DNA from: Algoriphagus limi
GTDB lineage: Bacteria; Bacteroidota; Bacteroidia; Cytophagales; Cyclobacteriaceae
NCBI RefSeq assembly: GCF_024919275.1
Contig: NZ_JANWGH010000001.1
Coordinates: 1,310,296 to 1,374,295 of the forward strand
DNA: 64,000 nt
Reading direction: 5' to 3'
The stretch's first letter is position 1. Each line of letters starts with the position of its first letter. A program made the translations under genes and the position numbers. The notes beneath the pieces are model-generated. The model made no database searches and was not told the origin of the DNA. It saw nothing but the letters and a program-made list of their open reading frames with translations. Shown in pieces: positions 34,814 through 42,737 of this stretch.

Positions 34814-36133
34814 TTATTTCAACCAATCCGGCTTAGTTGTTTCGACTTCAGCTTGAAGCTGATTTAATAAATTGTATAACCCGAAATAGGTTCGGTTGAT
34901 ATACAATCCATGTCTCGAGCCACGTGCCTGACGGGATTTTTTGAACATTTTATCATTCGAGATTCGATCTCCTAATTCAAAGATTTGCTCAAAGAATCCA
35001 TCATCTGCGAAATCAAATCGTTCTGCATGAAAAGGTTTTCCAAGCAGAGAAATCATCTCTTTGAAGACACCTTTGAAATAGACTTTTTCTTCTTCCGTAT
35101 CTTGGTCTGAGATGAATTCGAGCCCATAGAAAATTTCATTCAGTTCTTCTTCTTTGATCAATAAATCCTTTTTGATTAAAGAAAAATAGCCCTTGTAAAA
35201 ATCTTCAGGAATGACTTTCACACAACCAAAGTCAATAATTCCCAAAACATCTTTATCCTGAATAATGAAATTACCGGGATGCGGATCCGCGTGAACCTGC
35301 TTCAAATTATGGACTTGATGATGATAGAAGTCCCAAAGTGCTTGTCCTACTTGATTTTTGGATTCCTGACTTGGATTAGTCTCGAGCCATTCTTTGATAT
35401 GTTGCCCTTGAATCCAATCCATGGTAATGATTCGTTCTGAACTGAACTCATCATAATAGTTGGGAAAATTCAGATTAGGAATATGTGAACAAGCTTCCGA
35501 AATCTCTCGAGATCGCTCGATTTCCAGTAAATAATCTGTCTCTTCCAATAGTCTCTCTTCGACCTCTTCCATGTAATGATCCAATTCTTTTTCATTCATA
35601 TTTAGAAGTCGAAGGGCGAAAGGGCGCACCAATTTCAAGTCAGAACTTACAGAATCAGCCACCCCTGGATATTGGATTTTAACGGCTAATTTTTTACCAT
35701 CCAAGGTCGCCTGATGAACTTGACCAATGGAAGCAGCATTGACAGCAGATCTTGTGAAAGTGTTAAAAAGTTGCTCAGGCCCTTTTCCAAAATACTTCTG
35801 GAAAGTTTTAACCACTAACGGATAAGAAAGCGGTGGTGCCGAATATTGTGCCATGGTAAACTTGTCCTGATAAGCTCGAGGCAACAGGTTTTTATCCATG
35901 GACATCATTTGAGCAACTTTCAAAGCCGAACCCTTCAGTTGGCTAAGAGACTTATAAATATCCTCAGCATTGGACTGATGAAGAGATTCCTTGTCCAATG
36001 AAGGATTGACCATTTTTTTAGCGTAATGTCGGACGTAATTCCCTCCAACCTTGGCGCCTGTTGAAATAAATTTGGCGGCCCGCTGTACTTTGGAAACCGG
36101 GATGGATTCCTGCTCTTTCAATTTCTCAGCCAT
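34814..36133 (-). CDS. AarF/ABC1/UbiB-type kinase-like protein
   Basis: Atypical protein-kinase-like ATPase of 439 residues. ABC1 hallmarks: LKGSALKVAQMMSM (the KxGQ motif, here KVAQ), NAASIGQVHQATLDGKKLAVKIQYPGV (Ala-rich loop and ATP Lys), VHADPHPGNFII (HxDPHPGN) and GIIDFGCV (DFG metal site). In ubiquinone users these proteins support quinone synthesis; this genome carries menaquinone genes, so a different lipid or quinone role is possible. A TetR-like gene precedes it with a 2-base gap, suggesting one operon. Confidence 0.9.
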   Translation of the reverse strand: MAEKLKEQESIPVSKVQRAAKFISTGAKVGGNYVRHYAKKMVNPSLDKESLHQSNAEDIYKSLSQLKGSALKVAQMMSMDKNLLPRAYQDKFTMAQYSAPPLSYPLVVKTFQKYFGKGPEQLFNTFTRSAVNAASIGQVHQATLDGKKLAVKIQYPGVADSVSSDLKLVRPFALRLLNMNEKELDHYMEEVEERLLEETDYLLEIERSREISEACSHIPNLNFPNYYDEFSSERIITMDWIQGQHIKEWLETNPSQESKNQVGQALWDFYHHQVHNLKQVHADPHPGNFIIQDKDVLGIIDFGCVKVIPEDFYKGYFSLIKKDLLIKEEELNEIFYGLEFISDQDTEEEKVYFKGVFKEMISLLGKPFHAERFDFADDGFFEQIFELGDRISNDKMFKKSRQARGSRHGLYINRTYFGLYNLLNQLQAEVETTKPDWLK

Positions 36134-36135
36134 TG

Positions 36136-36801
36136 TTACTTGCTTTGATAAAGGAATTTGGCGAAATCTAAGAAGCTATCCAGTGCACTTTTTCCCATCA
36201 GGTCAAAAGCCAAATTGACCGATTTTTCGATAGCTGCATCTGTCTTTTCAAAGCCAGGAGACTGATCTTTCAACCAGTAATTGAACACAAACAAAACCTG
36301 AACCCATAGCGCCTCATCATATCGATCCGAAAGGATAGGTCGATTTGCAATTTCCTGAGTTTCTTTTCCTTCCAAAATAATCTCGCCTGCATAATCCTTG
36401 AATTTGCTTCGAAACTCTTTCAATTCAGTAGGAAGGCTGGTAAGTGACTTTAATTTCTCTGAATACAAGCTCAACAAGTAAGAACGGTTGTTCTTTAGAA
36501 CTTCAATCCAAGTGAATAGAAATCCCAAAAACTTTTCTCTTGCAGAGTATTCTTTATAAACTTCCTGTGCTTCCAACTGAGAGACAGTCTCATCAAATAG
36601 CTGCACCCAAATCTCTGATTTAATTGCATCGAAGGAAGTAAACCAAGTATAGAATTCCCCTTCGGTCATTTTCAGCTCCTTTGCAAATTTGAAAATGGAG
36701 GCAGGCTCCTTTCCAAATTCCAAGACATGCTGCTGATAACTTTCAAGGATTAACTTTCGATAGTCTTTTTTAGATGTTTTCTTCTTTGCTGTAGTTTCCA
36801 T
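36136..36801 (-). CDS. TetR family regulator
   Basis: 221 residues from the chosen ATG; a GTG (36831) and an ATG (36822) upstream are alternatives. A Lys-rich N-terminus is followed by a TetR-type DNA-binding domain: DYRKLILESYQQHVLEFGKE, ASIFKFAKELKMTEGEFYTW (helix-turn-helix). The rest is an all-helical ligand domain. It lies 2 bases upstream of the AarF-like kinase gene and probably controls that operon. The effector is unknown. Confidence 0.85.
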   Translation of the reverse strand: METTAKKKTSKKDYRKLILESYQQHVLEFGKEPASIFKFAKELKMTEGEFYTWFTSFDAIKSEIWVQLFDETVSQLEAQEVYKEYSAREKFLGFLFTWIEVLKNNRSYLLSLYSEKLKSLTSLPTELKEFRSKFKDYAGEIILEGKETQEIANRPILSDRYDEALWVQVLFVFNYWLKDQSPGFEKTDAAIEKSVNLAFDLMGKSALDSFLDFAKFLYQSK

Positions 36802-36863
36802 GAATGGATAATTGTTTTTCATGAATAACACCTGAAAACAGCAGGAGGTTTAAATAAAAGTCA

Positions 36864-36892
36864 TAAAAAAACCGGACCATCTGATCCGGTTA
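36864..36892 (-). terminator. Terminator of hslV
   Basis: AACCGGA / TCCGGTT stem (36870-36876, 36885-36891) followed on the minus strand by Ts. It separates hslV from the TetR-AarF operon. Confidence 0.75.
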
Positions 36893-36908
36893 TTTATTTT
36901 GATTGGTT

Positions 36909-37451
36909 TCAATCCTTCACTTTCTCTATCACCAAGTTATGATTGGTGTAAATGCAAATGTCAGCAGCTATCTGAAGACTCTCTCTGACCATTTCTTCGG
37001 CCGACAGCTGAGGAGCAAATTTTTTCAAAGCTCTAGCTGCTGATTGAGCATACATGCTTCCAGAACCAATGGTGGCAATTTCCATGTCCGGCTCAATAAC
37101 GTCTCCGGTTCCCGAGATGATTAAAATATCATCCTTGTCAGCCACGATCATCATCGCTTCCAATTTGCTAAGCATGCGGTCCATTCGCCATTCTTTGGCA
37201 AGTTCCACAGCAGCCCGCTTCATGTTATTTCCAAAAGCTCCAAGCTTTTCTTCAAACCTTTCCAATAAAGTAAATGCGTCAGCAGTTGACCCAGCAAAAC
37301 CGGTCACGATTCTACCATTTTGCAACACGCGAATTTTCTTGACGCTACTTTTCGCAACGGTATTTCCCAAAGTAGCCTGTCCGTCTGCGCCGACTACAGT
37401 TTGTCCATTGTGACGAATCGCGACGACGGTTGTTGATTTAATTTTTTCCAT
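36909..37451 (-). CDS. hslV: ATP-dependent protease peptidase subunit HslV
   Basis: Threonine peptidase of the HslVU (ClpYQ) complex, 180 residues from the chosen ATG. The catalytic Thr should be in STTVVAIRHNGQ; here six residues (MEKIKS) precede it, so the mature N-terminus requires removal of more than the initiator Met. Further marks: GADGQATLGNTVAKSSVKKI, GFAGSTADAFTLLERFE and IYTNHNLVIE at the C-terminus. A longer frame to 37502 adds an Arg/Lys-rich stretch outside the family. hslU is not in the window. Confidence 0.93.
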   Translation of the reverse strand: MEKIKSTTVVAIRHNGQTVVGADGQATLGNTVAKSSVKKIRVLQNGRIVTGFAGSTADAFTLLERFEEKLGAFGNNMKRAAVELAKEWRMDRMLSKLEAMMIVADKDDILIISGTGDVIEPDMEIATIGSGSMYAQSAARALKKFAPQLSAEEMVRESLQIAADICIYTNHNLVIEKVKD

Positions 37452-37539
37452 GAGAATAAAAATTTTCTTCTTTGAATTTCTGATTCGAACTTTCCTACTC
37501 AAGTAGGTGAAGATTAGATACCAATAACCGTTCTAAAGC

Positions 37540-37567
37540 AAAAAGTCCTGCGAAAACAGGACTTTTT
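37540..37567 (-). terminator. Terminator of the pyruvate dehydrogenase E2 gene
   Basis: AAAAAGTCCTG / CAGGACTTTTT (37540-37550, 37557-37567), loop of six bases, perfect 11-base stem that contributes a T-run on either strand. Its position fits the minus-strand E2 gene. Confidence 0.85.
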
Positions 37568-37580
37568 GACAGGTTATTGA

Positions 37581-39209
37581 TTAAATCAAAATTCTTACTG
37601 GATCTTCGAGTAAACCTTTTAAGGTTAGAAGGAAAGCTGAACCAACAGCTCCGTCAACTACTCGGTGGTCACAAGAAAGCGTTACTTTCATTACGTTTCC
37701 AATTTTCATTTGACCATCCTTTACGATAACGGTTTCCTTGATTCCTCCAACTGCCAAGATACAAGCATCTGGTGGGTTGATGATGGCAGTGAATTCTTCA
37801 ATACCAAACATTCCCAAGTTAGAGATAGTGAAGGTATTTCCTTCCCAATCTTTTGGCTGCAATTCTTTGTTCTTTGCTTTCCCCCCCAAAGTTTTTGCTT
37901 CAGAAGAAATTTGAGATAAGGACTTGCTATCTGCGAATCGAATTACTGGAACCAACAATCCTTCTTCAACGGCAACTGCCATTCCGATATGGATATGATC
38001 ATTGTATCGAATCTTATCTCCTAGCCAGCTAGAGTTCACTTTTGGATGTTGGCGCAATGCAGCAGCAGCAGCTTTGATTACCATATCATTGAAGGAAATC
38101 TTTACTGGAGAGACCTCGTTCATGCTCTTTCGAGCTTCGATAGCCTTGTCCATGTTGATTTCCATGGTAAGGTAAAAATGCGGTGCCCCAAACTTACTTT
38201 CAGAAAGTCGCTTGGCAATCACCTTCCGCATTTGAGAAACATTCTCCTCTCGGTAGCTTTCTTGACCAACAGCTGGAGCTACTCCCGTTGCAGCAGCAGC
38301 TACAGGGGCAGCTGCAGGAACGTAATTTTCAACATCCCGCTTAATGATGCGACCGCCTTCACCAGTACCCGGCACAAGTCTAATATCGATTCCTTTCTCT
38401 TCAGCAATTTTCTTCGCAAGAGGAGAAGCTTTCACCCTTTCTCCATCCGCCAATACTGGTGCTGGAGCAGCAGTTGTCGCCACCGGTGTGGAAGCAGCTT
38501 CTTTCTTAGGCTCAGGCTTTGATTCAGCTTTTGCTGGAGCAGTTTCTTCAACTGGAGCAGCGGTTTCTTGTTCGTGGGCCTTTAGAAGCGTCTGATAATC
38601 CGCCCCCTTTTCACCGATTACAGCGATTACGCCATCCACAGGAACACTATTTCCAGCCTCTACACCAATATATAAAAGCGTACCATCCTCGTAAGATTCA
38701 AGTTCCATGGTAGCCTTATCTGTTTCAACCTCGGCAATGATTTCACCGGATTTAATATCGTCTCCTACCTTTTTCAACCAAGATGCAATGGTACCCTCTT
38801 GCATGGTATCCGACATCTTAGGCATGGTAATAACAGTAGCATTAATAGCAGAGGTATCGATTTTTTCAGCCGTCTTTTCAGGAGCAGCCGACTTCATTTC
38901 TTCTGCAGGTTTTTCTTCCTTGGTCTCAGAGGCTGCACCATTTTCGGTTAGGAGATGATCAAACTTCTCTCCTTTTTCACCAATCACTGCGATAATTCCA
39001 TTCACTGGAACTGCCTCTTTCTCTTGTACTCCGATATGTAATAGGACACCTTCATCATAGGATTCTAGCTCCATGGTCGCTTTGTCAGTTTCCACTTCTG
39101 CAAGGATATCTCCCGGCTTTACGGTATCTCCGACTTTTTTCAACCAAGCAGCGATCACCCCTTCTTCCATGGTGTCACTCATTTTAGGCATTCTAATTAC
39201 TTCGGCCAT
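37581..39209 (-). CDS. pdhC: Pyruvate dehydrogenase E2 (dihydrolipoamide acetyltransferase)
   Basis: Core subunit of the pyruvate dehydrogenase complex, 542 residues. Two lipoyl domains occur (about 1-80 and 127-205), each with ETDKATMELESY where the central Lys is lipoylated. Ala/Pro/Lys/Glu-rich linkers follow, then the E1/E3-binding domain (KASPLAKKIAEEKGIDIRLV, about 260-295) and the acyltransferase domain ending LSCDHRVVDGAVG with the catalytic His-Asp. E1 and E3 genes are not adjacent. Transcription starts at the strong promoter at 39244-39275. Confidence 0.94.
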   Translation of the reverse strand: MAEVIRMPKMSDTMEEGVIAAWLKKVGDTVKPGDILAEVETDKATMELESYDEGVLLHIGVQEKEAVPVNGIIAVIGEKGEKFDHLLTENGAASETKEEKPAEEMKSAAPEKTAEKIDTSAINATVITMPKMSDTMQEGTIASWLKKVGDDIKSGEIIAEVETDKATMELESYEDGTLLYIGVEAGNSVPVDGVIAVIGEKGADYQTLLKAHEQETAAPVEETAPAKAESKPEPKKEAASTPVATTAAPAPVLADGERVKASPLAKKIAEEKGIDIRLVPGTGEGGRIIKRDVENYVPAAAPVAAAATGVAPAVGQESYREENVSQMRKVIAKRLSESKFGAPHFYLTMEINMDKAIEARKSMNEVSPVKISFNDMVIKAAAAALRQHPKVNSSWLGDKIRYNDHIHIGMAVAVEEGLLVPVIRFADSKSLSQISSEAKTLGGKAKNKELQPKDWEGNTFTISNLGMFGIEEFTAIINPPDACILAVGGIKETVIVKDGQMKIGNVMKVTLSCDHRVVDGAVGSAFLLTLKGLLEDPVRILI

Positions 39210-39243
39210 AGGTTTTTGCGCGCTTATCGTTTTTTAAAGTGTC

Positions 39244-39275
39244 CAAAAATAGTTTTTATAAACTCTTTATTCAAA
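39244..39275 (-). promoter_or_regulatory. Bacteroidota consensus promoter of pdhC
   Basis: On the minus strand TTTG, 20 bases, TATTTTTG: a full match to the -33/-7 elements of the primary sigma factor in Bacteroidota. The -7 element lies 34 bases before the E2 ATG. Confidence 0.8.
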
Positions 39276-39327
39276 TTTAGACTTGTATTTTCGAGCAGAT
39301 GATTTCGGGCTTTCTCGCGACAAAAAT

Positions 39328-40287
39328 ATGCCATTAATTTCCAATAGTAGTTACCAAAGACCTAAGTGGCTGTTTAACCGTCATTTGGAAACCATCTACC
39401 CAGCCCTGTTTCGAAATATCGAACTTCGAAAACCCGAATCAGAACGAATTCCCACACCTGATGGAGATTTTTTGGATTTGGACTGGTATCAAGCCAAAAA
39501 CCGCCACCTTATTATCATCTCTCATGGTCTAGAAGGAAACAGCAGACGTCCTTATATGTTGGGGATGGCTCAGATTTTTTTGAAAAATAATTACGATGTT
39601 CTGACTTGGAATTATCGCGGTTGCGGAGAGGAATTAAACCAACAACCTATCTTTTATCACTCCGGAGCTACTTATGATTTAGATACTGTTGTAGGACATG
39701 CTGCAAAAAAATATGATTGGATTTCATTGGTTGGCTTTAGTCTAGGTGGAAATCTTACATTAAAATACCTTGGAGAAGATCTTTCAAAGGATAAACCCAT
39801 CCAGAAAGGTGTAGCAATTTCAGTTCCCTTACATCTTTCATCAAGCAGCAAAAAGATTTCTTCAGGCGAAAATCAATTGTACTCCAAACGCTTTCTGAAA
39901 ACACTGCGAGAAAAAGTGATTCGAAAAGCACATCATCATCCTGAAGAAATCCCGGTTCACTTTTTAAGAAAGATAAAAACGCTGAGTGACTTTGACGATT
40001 ATTTCACAGGTCCCTTGCATGGTTTTAGTGATGCAGAAGAGTACTATGAAATCAATTCTTCTATTTTTTTCCTGGAAAAAATAAACATACCAACCTTGGT
40101 TTTGAACGCGCAAAACGATCCATTTCTTTCAGACCATTGCTTTCCTGTAAGGCTTGCAAAAGAGCTGGATCAGGTCTTTTTTGAATTCCCAAAACAAGGA
40201 GGTCATGTAGGATTCTCTGTTTCAGGAACAAAAGACCCCTATTACTCGGAAAAAAGAGCATTTGAATTTATTGAAAGGGATTTCTAA
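39328..40287 (+). CDS. YheT-type alpha/beta hydrolase
   Basis: Protein of 319 residues from the ATG at 39328 (an upstream TTG is less likely). YheT/embryogenesis-associated EMB8-like features: YQRPKWLFNRHLETIYPALF at the start, LIIISHGLEGNSRRPYMLGM (oxyanion region), LTWNYRGCGEELNQ, SLVGFSLGGNLTLKYLGE with the nucleophile Ser in GFSLGG, and QGGHVGF with the catalytic His. Probably an esterase or lipase on small or lipid substrates. Cytoplasmic. Confidence 0.9.
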   Translation: MPLISNSSYQRPKWLFNRHLETIYPALFRNIELRKPESERIPTPDGDFLDLDWYQAKNRHLIIISHGLEGNSRRPYMLGMAQIFLKNNYDVLTWNYRGCGEELNQQPIFYHSGATYDLDTVVGHAAKKYDWISLVGFSLGGNLTLKYLGEDLSKDKPIQKGVAISVPLHLSSSSKKISSGENQLYSKRFLKTLREKVIRKAHHHPEEIPVHFLRKIKTLSDFDDYFTGPLHGFSDAEEYYEINSSIFFLEKINIPTLVLNAQNDPFLSDHCFPVRLAKELDQVFFEFPKQGGHVGFSVSGTKDPYYSEKRAFEFIERDF

Positions 40288-40311
40288 CTTCCGCAAATAA
40301 AGAATCAGCAA

Positions 40312-41010
40312 ATGTGCGGACGATATTCCCTCAGCAAAAGTAAAATTGAACTGGAAGAGCGATTTCAGGCGGAAATGCTTGCGGACTTTTCACCACGATA
40401 CAACATTGCTCCTACTCAGCTAGTGCCGGTAATCACTTCAGATAGTTCCAAGGGCTTCTCCTTCTTTTATTGGGGAATTACTCCTGAGTTTGGAAGAAAC
40501 AAGCCGGTTTCACAAAAACTGATTAATGCCAGAGCAGAATCCGTTCATCAAAAAGCGTCCTTCAAAAATTCATTCAAAAGAAGGCGTTGCATCGTTCCTG
40601 CAGACGGATTTTATGAATGGAAAAGATTGGGAAAGAAAACCACAATTCCTCATCGATTTACCTTGGAAAATAATGCGTTGTTTTCCTTTGCAGGAATCTG
40701 GGATGAATACGAAACAGTAGATGGAGAAAACCAGCACACCTTTTTGATCTTAACCACAGAACCCAATCAACTCGTATCCGATGTTCATGATCGAATGCCG
40801 GTCATTCTTGACAAGAGTTCTGAAAAAAAATGGTTGGACTCTTACAGCTCGGAAGAAGAATTAATCGACTTATTGAAACCATACCCTGCCGATCATATGA
40901 TTAGCTACCCTGTCAGTCCTTTGGTTAATTCCATCAAAAATGACAGTCCGGCTTTGATTCGGAAGACTTCTCCCATGGATCAACATGGGAATTACACCTT
41001 ATTTGGATAG
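40312..41010 (+). CDS. SRAP/YedK abasic-site DNA-protein crosslinking protein
   Basis: HMCES/YedK family, 232 residues. MCGRYSL at the N-terminus exposes Cys2, which forms the thiazolidine crosslink with abasic sites in single-stranded DNA. Other family residues: NARAESVHQK, CIVPADGFYEWKRLG (catalytic Glu in FYEW) and VHDRMPVIL with the conserved His. It follows the hydrolase by 24 bases and is likely a constitutive DNA protection gene. Confidence 0.94.
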   Translation: MCGRYSLSKSKIELEERFQAEMLADFSPRYNIAPTQLVPVITSDSSKGFSFFYWGITPEFGRNKPVSQKLINARAESVHQKASFKNSFKRRRCIVPADGFYEWKRLGKKTTIPHRFTLENNALFSFAGIWDEYETVDGENQHTFLILTTEPNQLVSDVHDRMPVILDKSSEKKWLDSYSSEEELIDLLKPYPADHMISYPVSPLVNSIKNDSPALIRKTSPMDQHGNYTLFG

Positions 41011-41092
41011 GCAAAAGGCTTCAAATCCTTTTTTGTTTTCCAATCCTTGGTTCGGATATTTGTTGTCCGACTTTGAGAAACCCAAAATACTA

Positions 41093-42091
41093 ATGAGAAA
41101 ATCCAAGATTCTTGGCGTGGGTCATTGTGTACCTGAGCGAATAGTAACCAATGAGGAGCTGTCCAAAATGATGGACACCAACAATGAATGGATTGTAGAA
41201 CGAACTGGAATTCATACAAGACATTGGTTTACCCCAGGAAAAGACACTATCACTTCTCTTTCCAAAAAGGCAACCGAAATGGCCCTTGAAAGAGCAAATC
41301 TTACAGCCAAGGATATTGATTTTATTGTTTTTGCTACCATTACTCCTGACTATTTCATACCTGGGAATGGGGTTTTACTGCAGCGAGAACTTGATTTTGA
41401 CAACATCGGTGCCTTGGATATTCGGAATGCTTGTTCTGGATTTATCTATTCGCTTTCCATAGCGGATCAATTCATCAAAACAGGTATGTATAATCGGGTT
41501 TTGGTAGTCGGGGCAGAAATTCAATCCTCGGCTTTGGATAAAAGTGATGAAGGCCGATCTAGCTCGGTGATTTTTGCAGATGGAGCCGGAGCAGTTGTTT
41601 TGGGTCCAAGTACTTCTGAAAATTCCGGGATTCTTTCAACACACCTTCACTCACAGGGTAAATATGCTGAAGAACTTTATTGTAAAGACCCTGGAAGTAG
41701 TCGGGAAGTACGACTTTCTCCGGAACTTATCGAATCAGGCAGCTTTTTCTTGAAAATGAATGGAAATGCGGTTTTCAAGCATGCAGTGGTTCGATTTATG
41801 GAAGTAATTCAGGAAGCCTTGGACTACAATGGCTTAGATAAATCCGATATAAATCTTTTTATCCCTCACCAAGCGAACCTTAGAATCAGCCAGTACATTC
41901 AGCAGAAGTTGGAACTTCCTGATGAAAAAGTCTTCAATAACATAATGCACATGGGAAATACCACTGCTGCAACTATTCCAATCGCCATGAGTGAAGCTTG
42001 GGAACAGGGAAAAATAAAAGAAGGAGATTTAATCTGTCTTGCGGCATTCGGATCAGGGTTCACTTGGGCTTCGGCACTTTTGCGCTGGTAA
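41093..42091 (+). CDS. fabH: 3-oxoacyl-ACP synthase III family protein
   Basis: Condensing enzyme of 332 residues starting fatty acid synthesis from acyl-CoA and malonyl-ACP. The catalytic triad is clear: Cys in DIRNACSGFIYSL, His in FIPHQANLRISQ, Asn in MGNTTAATIPIA. The chosen ATG is at 41093; a frame from 40985 would overlap the SRAP gene and add about 36 residues not found in the family. Whether it is the sole FabH or a paralogue with other acyl preference cannot be judged. Confidence 0.9.
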   Translation: MRKSKILGVGHCVPERIVTNEELSKMMDTNNEWIVERTGIHTRHWFTPGKDTITSLSKKATEMALERANLTAKDIDFIVFATITPDYFIPGNGVLLQRELDFDNIGALDIRNACSGFIYSLSIADQFIKTGMYNRVLVVGAEIQSSALDKSDEGRSSSVIFADGAGAVVLGPSTSENSGILSTHLHSQGKYAEELYCKDPGSSREVRLSPELIESGSFFLKMNGNAVFKHAVVRFMEVIQEALDYNGLDKSDINLFIPHQANLRISQYIQQKLELPDEKVFNNIMHMGNTTAATIPIAMSEAWEQGKIKEGDLICLAAFGSGFTWASALLRW

Positions 42092-42092
42092 A

Positions 42093-42641
42093 ATGGATGA
42101 GTTGGATTTAGACCTTTGGGGGAATGAAGCACTTATCCGAAGACAAAATCAATTGAAATATCAGTTTTGGACTTTATTGGGAAGGGTCGGCGATGAATTT
42201 TCTCAGAACTTTCTAAGTTCAATTCATCCCGAATCCAAAGGAAAAAAGTTGGCTCAGGGACAGGATTTGGGAGGGCTTCCCTATCAAGTATTGGATATCA
42301 TTCGGGACTTCGACTTTAATAATGGTTTGAATATCCGGCTTCTCAACTGGTTCGGAAAAGGTGTTTTTTTGTTCGTTTTAGCAGGCAATGAACGCTATAC
42401 AGATTTTGATTTCTCCAGCCTTGGGTTGACTCCAACTTATACAGAAGGTCCCTTTGATTATGAAGAAATAATTGACGAGAAGCAGAATCCATCTCAAAAA
42501 AACGCTTCTCCAAAATATCAGCAAGGTTTTCAGCGTTTACCACTATCGAGTAGTATGGAGAAAAACTTTCAAAACTGGACACAGTCCATAAAGACAATTT
42601 TGGAAGTTCTAAGAAGTGATGAAGCGAAAAGTGTTAAATGA
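42093..42641 (+). CDS. Hypothetical cytoplasmic protein
   Basis: Protein of 182 residues, no signal peptide or membrane segment. The start MDELDLDLWGNEALIRRQNQ is directly after the fabH stop (1-base gap), so both are probably co-translated. A central segment (GLNIRLLNWFGKGVFLFVLAGN) is hydrophobic but short. I recognise no family. The longer frame from 42039 would lie inside fabH and is rejected. Confidence 0.7.
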   Translation: MDELDLDLWGNEALIRRQNQLKYQFWTLLGRVGDEFSQNFLSSIHPESKGKKLAQGQDLGGLPYQVLDIIRDFDFNNGLNIRLLNWFGKGVFLFVLAGNERYTDFDFSSLGLTPTYTEGPFDYEEIIDEKQNPSQKNASPKYQQGFQRLPLSSSMEKNFQNWTQSIKTILEVLRSDEAKSVK

Positions 42642-42737
42642 TTTTTTTTAACCAATCTTAGACATTCTCCGTACTAATATTCTAAATTGGTAAAGAATAT
42701 TGCTTCCAAAGCCAATAAAATTCTGATTACAAACTCT

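Noticed and set aside
38046..38958. Plus-strand reading frames opposite the pdhC linkers
   Set aside because: They arise from the Ala/Glu/Pro/Lys repeats of the lipoyl linkers on the minus strand.
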